A DNA stretch of 64,000 nucleotides from CALSMU01 sp965230225 (GCA_965230225.1 CBDDKM010000002.1:558001-622000), one strand, 5' to 3'. Positions 44,101-53,352 are shown, counted from the first letter of the stretch. Translations and numbers: made by a program. The notes: generated by a model from the letters alone, not told the origin.

Positions 44101-44575
44101 AGCACTTTCTGCTATTACCACCGACGAAATGAGTGGAAACGATGGAAGCATTGATCTTATGGTAAGTGGTGGAAATGCCAGTTACCAATATTCCTGGAGC
44201 AGTGGAGAATCTACCGAAGATTTAACCGGACTGGAAGCAGGAACATATACAGTAATAGTAACAGATAGCATTGGGTGCAGTGATACTCTGGAAGTGATCA
44301 TCGACTCACAAGTAGGCTTAGTTGAAGCTCATTTGAAAGAACCTCGTATTTACCCTAATCCTACCGATGGGGTTTTAACTCTGGATATGCCTGAAGTAGA
44401 AGGAATAGTTGTGGTTCAAGTAATTGATATACATGGTAAAGTGGTTTACGAAGAATCAACGACCTCCAACGGAACACCATTGCAGTTAAATCTTGAATCA
44501 ATTGCTACCGGTAACTATTTGTTACAAATCAATTCCGATAACCTAAAGCACACATTACAATTTGTTAAAGAATAG
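41111..44575 (+). CDS. T9SS-secreted glycoside hydrolase with HYR repeats
   Basis: 1154 residues. A signal peptide (about 1-30) is followed by a carbohydrate-binding-like beta domain (35-180) and a clan GH-A-like hydrolase (about 230-560). The latter has KYWEVGNENYN, the acid/base Glu in an NE pair, and MTEYNAQGEQ, a likely nucleophile Glu. Residues ~570-680 are a beta domain. Then come four HYR-type repeats of 78 residues (from about 682, 760, 838 and 916) and a SprB-like repeat (GGNASYQYSWSSGESTEDL). The type A sorting tail is IYPNPTDGVLTLDMPEVEGI to QFVKE. The layout resembles alpha-L-arabinofuranosidase or agarase-type enzymes; the substrate is not fixed. Confidence 0.85.
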   Translation: MRAKSLLNTVQTHLFLSCLLFSLLANQGVSQTNLITVNPDFITDINNWSANGAGVLSHDTAGAITPGSMSLYVPVSGSHSSSQIKSKSIAIPDSLRGKLLSISFYCKSPEDNEFKLRLWTKDTTNTVNNIFNQTYSNDTNYIRRTLPFQTSGSDSIILFYLQCGAYVGTYNFDDLTIDYCEVDLKNINQFDHWEPRVLNIPDSVASQTLSTGTSSNQFSLNIYDTLAPVMRTQFGVNANFRSGPSMVGRAPLYEEFGAFRFPAGIGSDQYFWDCSYPSLLINLSGGSICGTAGNRCSPSQFVTFKQNAQGEATVVVNYGYARYGYTPSGTREDRVAQAASYAAGFVRYLNVDLNADIKYWEVGNENYNSTEPGSNVNGSILSGQEYGEDFRVFADSMKAVDPTIRIGAVLSHNKFGWNGEVLKEVQDHADFLIFHHYITNINSAYYSKRGVRTITRDIEEMQLIAKNVTNKPLGHFPVAMTEYNAQGEQTTTISNGLYFADLLGSFVKNRVTLATSWVNEWGLDGTNNYNSHGLLARNDPNQANYTARPVFTPYYYYGKCFGDQMVSSSITGTGVDEISGYASTFSDGNIGISLINYADSSQTISLQYQDLSDKDTLYWYTVHADNKNFGNMKFYINGLTSSTPGGGPDLENVPANMATINDSAFLTLPKFSMTFISIKKADIHPPTMGTLNDTIVTTDFNDCFANNITLGAPSASDNIGVTSIINDAPTSFPIGSTTVTWTASDAAGNTTTTTQIVTVIDTESPTIIAPADVTISADVGSCHATGVVLGSETASDNCTFTVSNDAPTTFPIGTTTVTYTVTDAAGNTATSTQIVTTTDTESPVILAPADVTVDTDAGLCYATGVMLGSETASDNCSFTVSNDAPTTFPIGTTTVTYTATDAAGNTATSTQIVTVTDTESPTITAPADITVNANATGCTAANVMLGTETSSDNCTFMVSNDAPTVFPMGTTTVTWTATDDAGNTATDIQTVMVISDLALSAITTDEMSGNDGSIDLMVSGGNASYQYSWSSGESTEDLTGLEAGTYTVIVTDSIGCSDTLEVIIDSQVGLVEAHLKEPRIYPNPTDGVLTLDMPEVEGIVVVQVIDIHGKVVYEESTTSNGTPLQLNLESIATGNYLLQINSDNLKHTLQFVKE
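43157..44092 (+). repeat. Four 234-bp HYR-encoding tandem repeats
   Basis: Units start near 43157, 43391, 43625 and 43859, each 234 bases (78 codons). They share GATACAGAGAGCCC-like starts and GATGCWGSWGGAAAYAC segments. Copies two and three are most alike, suggesting recent amplification or conversion. Confidence 0.8.
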
Positions 44576-44627
44576 AGGTAATATAATATTTGGCTACCCC
44601 TAGTCAGCAATTACCTTTAAAATCAGG

Positions 44628-44657
44628 AAAAGCGACTCAGAAATGGGTCGCTTTTTT
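44628..44657 (+). terminator. Rho-independent terminator
   Basis: AAAAGCGAC (44628-44636) pairs with GTCGCTTTT (44647-44655) across a 10-base loop, with a T-run. It ends the hydrolase transcript 53 bases after its stop. Confidence 0.85.
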
Positions 44658-44699
44658 GTGAAATGATTATTTTGGTGGTGTTAATGTCGATCACCGTTA

Positions 44700-45551
44700 A
44701 TGATCAAAGAGAAAGACTGTATATCATTATTCGAATACCCACTGTTTACCATTGTAAACATGGAAACTCCGTCGCAAGAAAATCTTGATTTACCTTCTGA
44801 TGCTTGTGTTGCCTATATCATTGAAGGAGATAATCAAGTCTTTTCCGAGTCGAATAACATCACAGCAAAAACAGGACACAATATCGTTTCGTTGTGTGGT
44901 TTAACCCTGGGAAGCCTGCTTTCTAATCAACCGGAAGGAGGAGTGTATACTTTGGTTATTCACTTTAACCGAAATGTACTTAACAAAGTGTTTGAAGGTG
45001 AAAAACCCCAATTATGGGAAGAGCTTCAAAAGCCGGTTACCCAATTTGTAGTACAGTCTGCCACCTCCAACATCATTAAGCATTATTTCGATTCTATCAT
45101 CCAGTTCTTCCAAAATAAAGAAGCTCTTTCAGAATCCATTTTAAGGGTAAAATTAAAGGAGATCATTTTGCTCCTACTTCAGAGCGACAACTCTGAATAC
45201 GTAAAGCAAATTGTTCGAAGCCTCTTTTCAGAAAGGGAGTTTACATTTAAAGAACTGGTGGAGGCAAACATCGAAAACACTTCTTCAGTAGAGGAATTGG
45301 CCATGGCAACTAATTGTTCAATATCTACTTTTAAGAGGAAATTCAAAGAGTGTTTTAACACTTCTCCGGCCAAATACCAACTCATTAAGAAAACCGAAAA
45401 AGTAGCCAAAAAACTAGTCACTACCGACGATTCCATCAGCTCTATTGGTTACCAGTGTGGATTTAATAGTCCGGAGCACCTTTCCAGAGTGTTTAAACAA
45501 CATTACGGTGTTTCGCCTAAAAATTATCGGCTGAACCAAACCATCAAGTAA
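44700..45551 (+). CDS. AraC-family transcriptional regulator
   Basis: 283 residues. The C-terminal 100 residues form two HTH motifs (SVEELAMATNCSISTFKRKF and SISSIGYQCGFNSPEHLSRVFKQHYGVSPKNYR). The N-terminal half (about 1-170) is a putative effector domain with no recognised ligand motif. It lies between the hydrolase and a DUF6326 membrane gene, so regulation of the DUF6326 gene or of the carbohydrate genes is possible. Confidence 0.93.
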   Translation: MIKEKDCISLFEYPLFTIVNMETPSQENLDLPSDACVAYIIEGDNQVFSESNNITAKTGHNIVSLCGLTLGSLLSNQPEGGVYTLVIHFNRNVLNKVFEGEKPQLWEELQKPVTQFVVQSATSNIIKHYFDSIIQFFQNKEALSESILRVKLKEIILLLLQSDNSEYVKQIVRSLFSEREFTFKELVEANIENTSSVEELAMATNCSISTFKRKFKECFNTSPAKYQLIKKTEKVAKKLVTTDDSISSIGYQCGFNSPEHLSRVFKQHYGVSPKNYRLNQTIK

Positions 45552-45622
45552 TTGAACTTTTAAGTCAAGACAAGGGGGTATCGTTTCCTCAATTTTGTTC
45601 CAGAAATTTAAAAAACAGAATT

Positions 45623-46024
45623 ATGGAACAGATTACACTAAGTTGGAAAAATGAACGATTAAAATTATTCTCCCTTTGGCTATTTATTCTATTCAACATC
45701 ATTTTTAGAGACATCCACCAAATGACTCTTAAGTCCCATTTAGAAATGCTGCTTACGGGTTACTACAACGGCATGGAGGTAACAGAAGCCATCATGCTAT
45801 TTGGAGCTTTTGTGGTAAACATTCCCATCATTATGTTGTTGGTGTCTTTGTTTACCAAACAGCGAATCAACAAAGTAATTAACATCATTGCCGGAATTCT
45901 CATGCCTTTGATCTTACTTACCTCTCCTCCTACCGACATGGATGACGTGTTTCACCTCACCGTTGAACTATTGGCACTTATTTGCATCGTTTCTACTAGT
46001 TTTAAGTGGAGAATGGAAAGCTAG
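45623..46024 (+). CDS. DUF6326-like membrane protein
   Basis: 133 residues with four hydrophobic segments and the family wording LKLFSLWLFILFNIIFRDIHQMT (about 13-35) and ILMPLILLTSPPTDMDDVFH. Members typically follow AraC regulators and their function is unknown. The stop overlaps the opposite-strand S74-type gene by 4 bases. Confidence 0.75.
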   Translation: MEQITLSWKNERLKLFSLWLFILFNIIFRDIHQMTLKSHLEMLLTGYYNGMEVTEAIMLFGAFVVNIPIIMLLVSLFTKQRINKVINIIAGILMPLILLTSPPTDMDDVFHLTVELLALICIVSTSFKWRMES

Positions 46025-46914
46025 TTTTGAGGATTGACCCAATAAGATTGGGTCAATATCATTCTTTTCGTATCAACCTCTTTACCGTCTACAATTAATG
46101 AATAAATAAACATTCCTGCATTTAATTCAGATCCGTTTATCATTATGGTACCATTGCCTTTTTGCTCCAAGTCAAATGTTTTAATTAACGTTCCCTGCAT
46201 ATCAAACAACAAGATTGAAGCGTCATTGATATTCTCAGGAATATAGTACGCTATTTCGGTTTGAAGGGTAAATGGGTTGGGTTCATTTTGGAACAGTTTC
46301 GAGGTTTTTATATTAGCTTCAACAGGAATATTATTGATGGTTGTAGCTTCATTTTCCTTTATTTTATTGACTTCCTCCTTTAAAAGGGTAATCTCCTGCT
46401 GCTGTTCTTTTATTCCCTCTATAAGAATTCCGATTAGATCCAGGTAAGCAACAGACTTTGTTTTATCAGGCATAGTTTTTACCAAATCCGGTAATACTTT
46501 TTCTACCTCTTGTGCAATTAACCCATATCGAATAGGGTTCTTATCTCCTTCAGGTACATTGATCACTTCGTCTTTAAACTGATATGAAACACCATCTAAC
46601 TTTGTAATAATACCCATTGGAGACTCTATTGGTTCAACATTCTTTTTCAGATTAATATCCGAACCAAAATAACCTCCGGTTCTAGTCCAAAGCCACCCCT
46701 GGGCACAAACAAAAAACTGAGCCTGGTTATTATAGTTCAGGTTATATGCACATGCAGATCCGTTATAAACATTTGTAAGCATGGCACTTCCCCAGGCAGG
46801 GGTAGTAGAATTTACCTGTGCACTACCATCCTCGTAAACTTTAAATTGTGCGACAGCACTATTAGAAAATGTAGTATAAAGAAAAAATATGATTGCTATT
46901 ATTGTCTGTTTCAT
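46021..46914 (-). CDS. Tail-fibre (S74 chaperone-like) protein with T9SS type A tail
   Basis: 297 residues with a signal peptide (1-22). The first 90 residues end with a trimerisation-like wording (FVCAQGWLWTRTGGYFGSD). The intramolecular-chaperone-like domain follows (INLKKNVEPIESPMGIITKLDG, YGLIAQEVEKVLPDLV), then a coiled coil (EQQQEITLLKEEVNKI). The end is a type A sorting domain (NEPNPFTLQTEIAYYIPENIN). It is the last gene of the minus-strand polysaccharide operon. In phages these domains assemble tail-fibre trimers; in Bacteroidota they decorate surface proteins. Confidence 0.82.
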   Translation of the reverse strand: MKQTIIAIIFFLYTTFSNSAVAQFKVYEDGSAQVNSTTPAWGSAMLTNVYNGSACAYNLNYNNQAQFFVCAQGWLWTRTGGYFGSDINLKKNVEPIESPMGIITKLDGVSYQFKDEVINVPEGDKNPIRYGLIAQEVEKVLPDLVKTMPDKTKSVAYLDLIGILIEGIKEQQQEITLLKEEVNKIKENEATTINNIPVEANIKTSKLFQNEPNPFTLQTEIAYYIPENINDASILLFDMQGTLIKTFDLEQKGNGTIMINGSELNAGMFIYSLIVDGKEVDTKRMILTQSYWVNPQN

Positions 46915-46932
46915 GATTGTAATTTTTTAAAA

Positions 46933-47988
46933 TTAATTTGGGCAAGCCCCATAGACTTTTGCAGTTAATGATCCTCCAGGAGCAACTTCAAACCCACCTC
47001 GAAATTCTACATAGTCGGTGCTGTGCAGGTAAACATTGTCTGTGCTTTGAATAATGGAACTTCCACCTAAAGAGTAATACTTTTGCACTTTAAAATTGTG
47101 GGTTTGAAAATTAAAATTGTTAGAATATATTCCTTGCAAGCAGTCCGTTTTCAAAGTGTAATGCTTCAGGTTTTTAAACTTCCATTCTAATGAGGTCCAC
47201 AACGGTGTTTGCGATTGAGGATCGCACCCAGGGTGTGTTGATGAACTACTCACCTGAAAGGTAAGAAACAGATACATTGGGTGAGATGGAATTTTGTTCG
47301 GATCTCGAACATCCAATACTCTGCCTCCTTCATAAAAAACCTCAACATGGTTAGGCATCCAGTTTAGGGAATACTTGTAATACTGAGATGACAGGTCTGG
47401 TAGGCCTTGCACATCAGAAGTTTGCCAGGTATGACAATGACTAACGGTAGTAGCACTTGAACCACAATTAAATCCGGTTCCTGATTCAGTATCGCATCCA
47501 TCAGGTTCTACCACATCTATTTCTTCCCAGGCAACAGGATTGGTATATCCGGGTGGAGCACTCGCACACTGTACCGGGTGGTCGCCAGTATGCATCCAGA
47601 ACCCACCCCAGGGGCCTCTATTACCACTAACAGGGAACTGACTTTCTATTTCGAAATACCCGAACGAATAAGATTTACTCTGTGGTGACCCGGTATGACA
47701 ACCTCCTGAATAATACCCTAAACCATTCGATGCCTGCCACTCATAATTACAGGTTAATGTTAACTCTCCTGTAATCGGATCGACTGCAACATTGTTTGGG
47801 TCGTATGTTTCCTGCCCCCAACCCCAACCAGCAGGCCAAAAATTAGTATTCCAGGTAGATGTATTGAGGTAATTGTGCACTGGGTCAAAATCTTCAAAAC
47901 TGACCTCATAGTTGGGATCGTTTCCAGGAGGCTGCCCTACAATTACCACAGAATAAAGCAACAATGAAATGATTAATCTATTTTTCAT
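46933..47988 (-). CDS. Secreted GH16-family glycoside hydrolase
   Basis: 351 residues with a signal peptide (1-18). The GH16 catalytic motif is EEIDVVE in PVAWEEIDVVEPDG (nucleophile Glu, helper Asp, acid/base Glu), preceded by the fold landmarks SYSFGYFEIESQFPVSG and GPWGGFWMHTGDHP. The C-terminal ~65 residues (YYSLGGSSIIQSTDNVYLH, GGFEVAPGGSLTAKVYGAC) are a beta-stack domain common in Bacteroidota T9SS enzymes, though a classical type A tail is not clear. Typical substrates of the family are beta-glucans and marine galactans such as agar, porphyran or carrageenan; which one cannot be told. Confidence 0.9.
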   Translation of the reverse strand: MKNRLIISLLLYSVVIVGQPPGNDPNYEVSFEDFDPVHNYLNTSTWNTNFWPAGWGWGQETYDPNNVAVDPITGELTLTCNYEWQASNGLGYYSGGCHTGSPQSKSYSFGYFEIESQFPVSGNRGPWGGFWMHTGDHPVQCASAPPGYTNPVAWEEIDVVEPDGCDTESGTGFNCGSSATTVSHCHTWQTSDVQGLPDLSSQYYKYSLNWMPNHVEVFYEGGRVLDVRDPNKIPSHPMYLFLTFQVSSSSTHPGCDPQSQTPLWTSLEWKFKNLKHYTLKTDCLQGIYSNNFNFQTHNFKVQKYYSLGGSSIIQSTDNVYLHSTDYVEFRGGFEVAPGGSLTAKVYGACPN

Positions 47989-48018
47989 CTTTATAGGATT
48001 ATAAAATTGGATAATGAA

Positions 48019-51000
48019 TTATTGTAACACGACTTTTTCCATGTGGGTTTGATCTCCCACTTTAACCAACACCATATAAACACCTTTTGGGTTATCCTTA
48101 ATGTCGATGGTTAATCTGGAGTCTAAGCTACTTGCGTTCAGAACCATTTTACCTACTAAATCATACACTTCAACAAAAACCTCATCACCTGTATTTTCTA
48201 CTACAATGTTAAAGAGGCCATCGTTTGGATTAGGTACAATATTAATTGCAAATGGAGAAGAGGTTTCCTCTTCTTCTGCCTGTGCACTGCGGTTAAAGTT
48301 TCCGTCTTTAGACATGATAAATGCATAGTCATGAGCTTTAGAATCCAACATGTCTGGAGGAAAAATATGATCTGTATCTCCATTTCCATCAGTTATTACA
48401 GTGATGGTAGGATTACCTGGAGGAGAAGTTAATCCAGTGGTTGTATTCTCTCCAAGAGTAGTATACCACCGAATGGTATATGAACTGGCTGGTTTTAGGT
48501 TTCTGATGATAAAAAAACGGCATGTTTGCGCCCATCACACTTTCCTCATATTGCTGAACATCCTGTGTTACATCATCCTGATAATCAGCACCACCACTGA
48601 AGCCTACATAATCCAATCCATTGTAATTATAAGAGTTCGGGCTGGTAAAAGGTGGTAAGGGTAATGGATCAGTAGTATACCCATTTAAAGATTGATATCC
48701 ATCTATCCAGGCATGACGATAATCATGATTACCCCAGTAGCTGGATCGATTGTGCACCCAACCAGTCGCTTTAAGCTGATCATCAGTAACCAAACTAAAC
48801 GCTTCCAACGCATCATAATTGCTATAAGGAGCAGAATTGGCAGCATCGCAATTAGTATACTCCACCTGCGCTGCTGGAGGATAAGACTGAGCACGTACAC
48901 CATTTTGGAGGTAAAATCCATTATCATTCAAGACCACATTCATAAACTCTTTTAAGGTTTTTAAATGATGCATAAAATCTGGAGTAATTGGATCATTATA
49001 ATTGTACATATCTGTCCAGGGGTATGTGCTTACATCCTTCCTTATTTCGCAATTACCCTCAGATATTAAATACCACCAGGGCCAAAATCGGTCCTTGGCC
49101 ACGACCGGTGATTCTTCAAACATTCTACCTTTATACCCATACTTATTCGATTTATACATGGTACTATTATCGTTATCCGTGGCCTTTCTCAATCCTATAT
49201 CGGAAATGTAGCCCTTATAAAAATATGAGCCAGACCCAATTGACCCCATAAAAGCACTCGACCAAAAAGCATTGTGTACAGCACTTGGACCGTACATTTC
49301 ATGTGCATGATCACCAAAATGACCCATTTCCAATATTTCTACTGGTTTATTGCCAGGATTAGGGTTTACACTATTGCCTGGGATGGGTAAGTTGTTTACC
49401 AACTTATCTGTTCTTGGTGCTCTAAGGGAAAGATTATGATTTCGACTAGAACCATAATCATCAAATGAAATATAATCCAGTTCATCTATTTCGAAAATAT
49501 TGATATTTGGTGTTGGATATATTTCCGATGCAAAGGTACATATGGTCCTCAAGTGATTGGGGTCATGATCCTTCAGAAAATTGGCCATATCCTCTACCCA
49601 GTTATAAACAGTAAAATGCAATCCCGTTTCGGCCTCCTGAGAGTAACTTGACCTTACTGGGCGCCGTTTTTTCGACATCCTCATTAATAGAAACTTCGTG
49701 TGGTAATAGGGTGTTATCAATCTCGCCAAAAATATCGTAAGCTGAAATGTTTGTGCTATAACCCCATCTGGAAATGATGTATCTTAATCTGTTTTTTAGC
49801 AAGGTTCTGGAATCTTGTTTACCAAAAAAATCAGACAATGGCCCCATTGGAAGTTCCTTGTGTACAATTATCATCAATTAATCCGCACTCAGTAGCAAAC
49901 TGATCCCCCAATTGGTAAGGTTGTCTGTAAGGATGTTCTCCAAAAAAGTCTCTTGTTTCGTTTGTTCCATCATTACTAAGAAAATCACCTAAACTTGATG
50001 CTGGAAATGATTCGTTAAGATCTTCTCCTGCCCAAAACTCTTCCCAAATCATTAAGGACATCAATAAATAAACATCATTTTCTTCTGCCGTATTAATCAA
50101 CTTGTCCAACTCTCCCATTTCTGCCTGGTGCACCTGATAATTACCCGGCAAATCATATTCCACCCAGTACCCGTTAACATTAATCGAAAATCTGGCGTAA
50201 TTACCTCGATCATTTAAATTCTTAACATACTCGTTGTTAAGGTAATACTCGCCCGGATAGCTGGTATATTTATTGAGGTCCATATCCGATATGAGGTTAT
50301 TTCCAATAGGTACAAATGCCTTGGATTGGTCCTCTTTAAACGACATGTATTTGCTTCCGTTTACAAACTCGAGATAACCATCGTTATTAGAAGCCTCAAC
50401 ATTAAAAGAAGTCAGGTTGTTTAACATAACAAGGTGTTCATTGGCTGTACCCCTATAGGTAGTAATTTTTACATTGGCAGAATATGAACCTGTCCATGGT
50501 GGTGCAAACCTAATTCTCCAACCATCGCTGCCACTAATGTGTGTCCAGGTTTCTGGTAAATTGTCTACCGCAAAAGGATCCTGAAGAGGAGTATATTCAA
50601 ACCCCTGGTAATAAAATGCCCAGGTTTTACAGGTGTTTCCAGACGAGTGGATAAACGTTACTTCTATGTCTATGTCGTCCGGGTCATAGGGGTTAGTATG
50701 TGGGTTAGGAAATATTGCATCACTCAAATAATCCGCAATATCCTGACTAACCTCCACCGTCTTTACAGCTGGACTACTAGGAAACCACTGTGCCGTGGAA
50801 TAAGAGTAATCTCTTCTATCTGCCAAAATAACCGGCAAATCCAGACTAAATTCTACTTTCTCATATTGCGGGTAATATCCTGTAGAAGGGTTGGCTGCTG
50901 TTAAAATGGTTAGGCTGGCTGCATTATTAATGCTTGCATGAAAATTATTATTTCCATTAAACTCTCCTGCATGAAACCCAGGAATCATATGAACCTGCGT

Positions 51001-51219
51001 TGCAGATGAATAATCTACCAATACATTACCTGAATATTCTATTCCTGAACCATTTGATTGCAGTGTTCCGGCACACGATTTATTGATATTTCCCGATGTG
51101 ATAACACCCGTATTGTTATCGATACAAGGGGGTAATTGAGAATGGCCTGTTTTGTAAGCAGCTGTCGCAATAAGTACCAAACAAAAGAGCCTTCACTTGT
51201 TGTGTTGTGTTTTTCATAA
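48019..51219 (-). pseudogene. DUF5060-containing glycoside hydrolase broken by frameshifts
   Basis: One gene spread over four main frames (51180-49831, 49877-49602, 49729-48413 and 48351-48019). It begins at ATG 51219 (MKNTTQQVK) and joins a signal peptide RLFCLVLIATAAYKTGHSQ after a shift near 51195. Other shifts are at 49842-49845 (CCCC), near 49667-49672 (TTTTTT) and at 48511-48517 (seven A). Each can be repaired by a one-base change, giving about 1,066 codons. Order: signal peptide, beta-stack domain, DUF5060 (VEFSLDLPVILADRRDYS), GH5-like TIM-barrel parts (RLRYIISRWGYSTNISAYDI) and a type A tail (NIVPNPNDGLFNIVVENTG). It is either a recent pseudogene or a site of sequencing errors. Confidence 0.85.
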
Positions 51220-51243
51220 CAATTCATTTTTAGCTCTTAATAA

Positions 51244-52110
51244 TTACTGATTATCCCTATCGGTTAGTTGCTCTATTTCCTTAGCCATTTTTTCGATCAA
51301 TTTCTGCTGTTCTATGGTATATAAAGTCAACTCCTCAATTTTCTGGAGTAATAACACATTCATTTCAGAAACATTAATTCCTGCCTCCAGTATCTCTGCT
51401 TCCGATGGTATCCCCGGTAGATGATTATTCTCCTCAATAAACTGCTCGGTTTCTTCGAGTGATTTTAATTCATAATCCTTCTTAAAAACATAATCAGGCC
51501 ACACGTCAGTCTGAACAAAAACTTCCTTTGCATAAAGGATATTATCTATTCTAGTAGTCCCGTCTCCTTGTACCCAAAAGCTATAATTCCCATCGTTTTT
51601 TACTGCATAAGCCAATAAGGTGTTTCTAAATTCGGGATCCTGATATTGCGGGTCAGCGGACTCCTGAATATCTACCTCCATTCCCACTTTCCAGGTACCT
51701 ATAGGAGTAGGTTTTAACTGCACTCCATGATCTCCTGATTCGATGTTTAACCTGAATGGGGACTGATCCAAAATTGATGTTGTGAGTCCTACTCCCAGCT
51801 TCCCCTCGGCTGCAAAATTTCTTTTAATCTGCATGTCTCCATTGGTATTCAATGCTGCAATTGGTGTAGAGTTATACGGACCCCAGGTCCACCCTCTATT
51901 ACCATTGTTATTCATTTTCATTTTTATGGAATAATCTGTTACGGGGCCGTAGGTGTAATTTGCACTATTCCAAAGCTGAATTCTATAGTTAGGGTCGGTT
52001 CCCCACAATCCAAAACTGTAACCATTCCATCCATCTACATTTACATCCTGAGCTTTAGTAAAGCTCACAACTGTACCCATAATAAGCAGGGTTAATAATA
52101 TTTTTTTCAT
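51244..52110 (-). CDS. Tail-fibre-domain surface protein
   Basis: 288 residues with a signal peptide (1-20, ending VSFTKAQ). A beta-rich middle part contains LWGTDPNYRIQLWNSANYTY. The end is a Bacteroidota tail-fibre-type domain, KDYELKSLEETEQFIEENNH to LPGIPSEAEILEAGINVSEM, followed by a coiled coil (LLLQKIEELTLYTIEQQKL). No T9SS tail is visible. It is the first gene of the minus-strand polysaccharide operon and is separated from the broken hydrolase gene by about 25 bases. Confidence 0.8.
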   Translation of the reverse strand: MKKILLTLLIMGTVVSFTKAQDVNVDGWNGYSFGLWGTDPNYRIQLWNSANYTYGPVTDYSIKMKMNNNGNRGWTWGPYNSTPIAALNTNGDMQIKRNFAAEGKLGVGLTTSILDQSPFRLNIESGDHGVQLKPTPIGTWKVGMEVDIQESADPQYQDPEFRNTLLAYAVKNDGNYSFWVQGDGTTRIDNILYAKEVFVQTDVWPDYVFKKDYELKSLEETEQFIEENNHLPGIPSEAEILEAGINVSEMNVLLLQKIEELTLYTIEQQKLIEKMAKEIEQLTDRDNQ

Positions 52111-52287
52111 AACGCTATATTCTTTTAGGTTTTCATTTACACTGTTAAATTACACCTGTATTTTTCCCAATAATTTGTGAATGTGCTCATGGCATCGCAC
52201 AGTGTCTGCATGGTGCACTTGATTGAGTAGCTGGTAAAGAATGATTAATAAATAATTGGCAATATCGAATGGAAAAACAGCTAGGGA

Positions 52288-52321
52288 GAAATGATTAACT
52301 TAGCAATAGACTGAAACCAAC
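52288..52321 (+). repeat. Leader repeat copy 3
   Basis: GAAATGATTAACTTAGCAAT followed by AGACTGAAACCAAC, 82 bases before the 52404 gene. It is the most diverged of the three copies (others at 37523 and 38650). Confidence 0.5.
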
Positions 52322-52403
52322 CATTTTAATCGAACTAGATAAAAGTTACATTATATTAAATGGTAAAGCACCACATTATATAAACCACTAAACCACCTAA
52401 ATT

Positions 52404-52874
52404 ATGGCAGAATTAGACGACCACACCTATTCTCAAATTCAAGATTTATGTGCTAAAGGAGATGAATTATCCGAACAAGGCAATTACGGAGCAGCACTGG
52501 AAAACTACTGGAATGCATTTGATCTGGTACCGGAACCCAAAACCGATTGGGACACCACCACCTGGATCTTAACAGCCATTGGCGATGCCAATTTCCTGGG
52601 CAACGATTTTAAAGCTGGGGTAGACAATCTAAGCAATGCTATGCATTGCCCGGGTGCTATTGGTAACCCTTTTATACACATGCGCTTAGGGCAATGTCAG
52701 TTTGAGGTAGGAAACCTGGACCGTGCTGCCGACGAATTAACCAGAGCATTTGCCATTGAAGGTGAAGACATTTTTAGCGAGGACGACCCTAAATACCTTG
52801 CTTTCTTAAAGTCGAAAATTCAAACAGAGCCAGAACAGGAACCAGCAAAAAAGAAACGTTGGTGGAAAAGGTAG
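52404..52874 (+). CDS. TPR protein
   Basis: 156 residues with two or three tetratricopeptide-like repeats (DELSEQGNYGAALENYWNAF, LGQCQFEVGNLDRAADELTRAF) and a basic C terminus (PAKKKRWWKR). No signal peptide. It is a small cytoplasmic adaptor-type protein whose partner is unknown. It lies 3 bases before the DinB-like gene. Confidence 0.8.
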   Translation: MAELDDHTYSQIQDLCAKGDELSEQGNYGAALENYWNAFDLVPEPKTDWDTTTWILTAIGDANFLGNDFKAGVDNLSNAMHCPGAIGNPFIHMRLGQCQFEVGNLDRAADELTRAFAIEGEDIFSEDDPKYLAFLKSKIQTEPEQEPAKKKRWWKR

Positions 52875-52877
52875 AAT

Positions 52878-53345
52878 ATGGAAATAGCAAAAACATTAGC
52901 AGAAAGCCTAAACGAAGTACTTCTCGATGGGAAATGGGTAACAGGAACCAACGTTAAAAAGGAAATTGAGCATCTGGACTGGCATACTGCCACTAAAAAG
53001 GTTCACAACCTTAACTCAGTTGCTGATCTCACCTTTCATTTGGATTACTATCTGGATGGTGTGCTGAATGTATTTAACGGAGGTGAGCTGGAAATAAAAG
53101 ATCAATACAGTTTCGATTATAAGCCCATTACCTCTCAAAAAGAATGGGAACAACTCATTGCCAAGTTCTGTAAAGATGCAGAGCAATTTGTAGCTGCTGT
53201 GAAGAGCATGACCAACGAAGAGCTAGAACAGAATTTTGTGAAAGAAGAATACGGAACTTATTTCCGAAACCTAACTGTAATGAGCGAGCACTGCTATTAC
53301 CATCTGGGGCAGATTAAATTGATTAAAAAATTGATTGGAAAGTAA
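52878..53345 (+). CDS. DinB-like / DUF1572 protein
   Basis: 155 residues, a four-helix bundle of the DinB superfamily. Likely metal-binding His residues are in LTFHLDYYLDGVLNV and SEHCYYHLGQIKLIKK. The wording resembles DUF1572. Members are thiol-dependent or metal enzymes in some cases, but function here is open. It follows the TPR gene by 3 bases, and its stop lies just before the DUF4272 gene start. Confidence 0.75.
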   Translation: MEIAKTLAESLNEVLLDGKWVTGTNVKKEIEHLDWHTATKKVHNLNSVADLTFHLDYYLDGVLNVFNGGELEIKDQYSFDYKPITSQKEWEQLIAKFCKDAEQFVAAVKSMTNEELEQNFVKEEYGTYFRNLTVMSEHCYYHLGQIKLIKKLIGK

Positions 53346-53352
53346 ACACAAA

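Noticed and set aside
43012..44151. Long minus-strand open frames inside the HYR repeats
   Set aside because: They are mirror frames of a repetitive Thr/Ala/Val-rich coding sequence with no start context or homology.
48413..49877. The pieces at 49602-49877 and 48413-49729 as separate genes
   Set aside because: They continue one hydrolase in shifted frames, have no proper starts and join cleanly after single-base changes.
46021..52110. Prophage, because of tail-fibre-type domains
   Set aside because: There are no capsid, terminase, portal or tail genes; the domains are joined to signal peptides and, in one case, a T9SS tail, as in ordinary Bacteroidota surface proteins.
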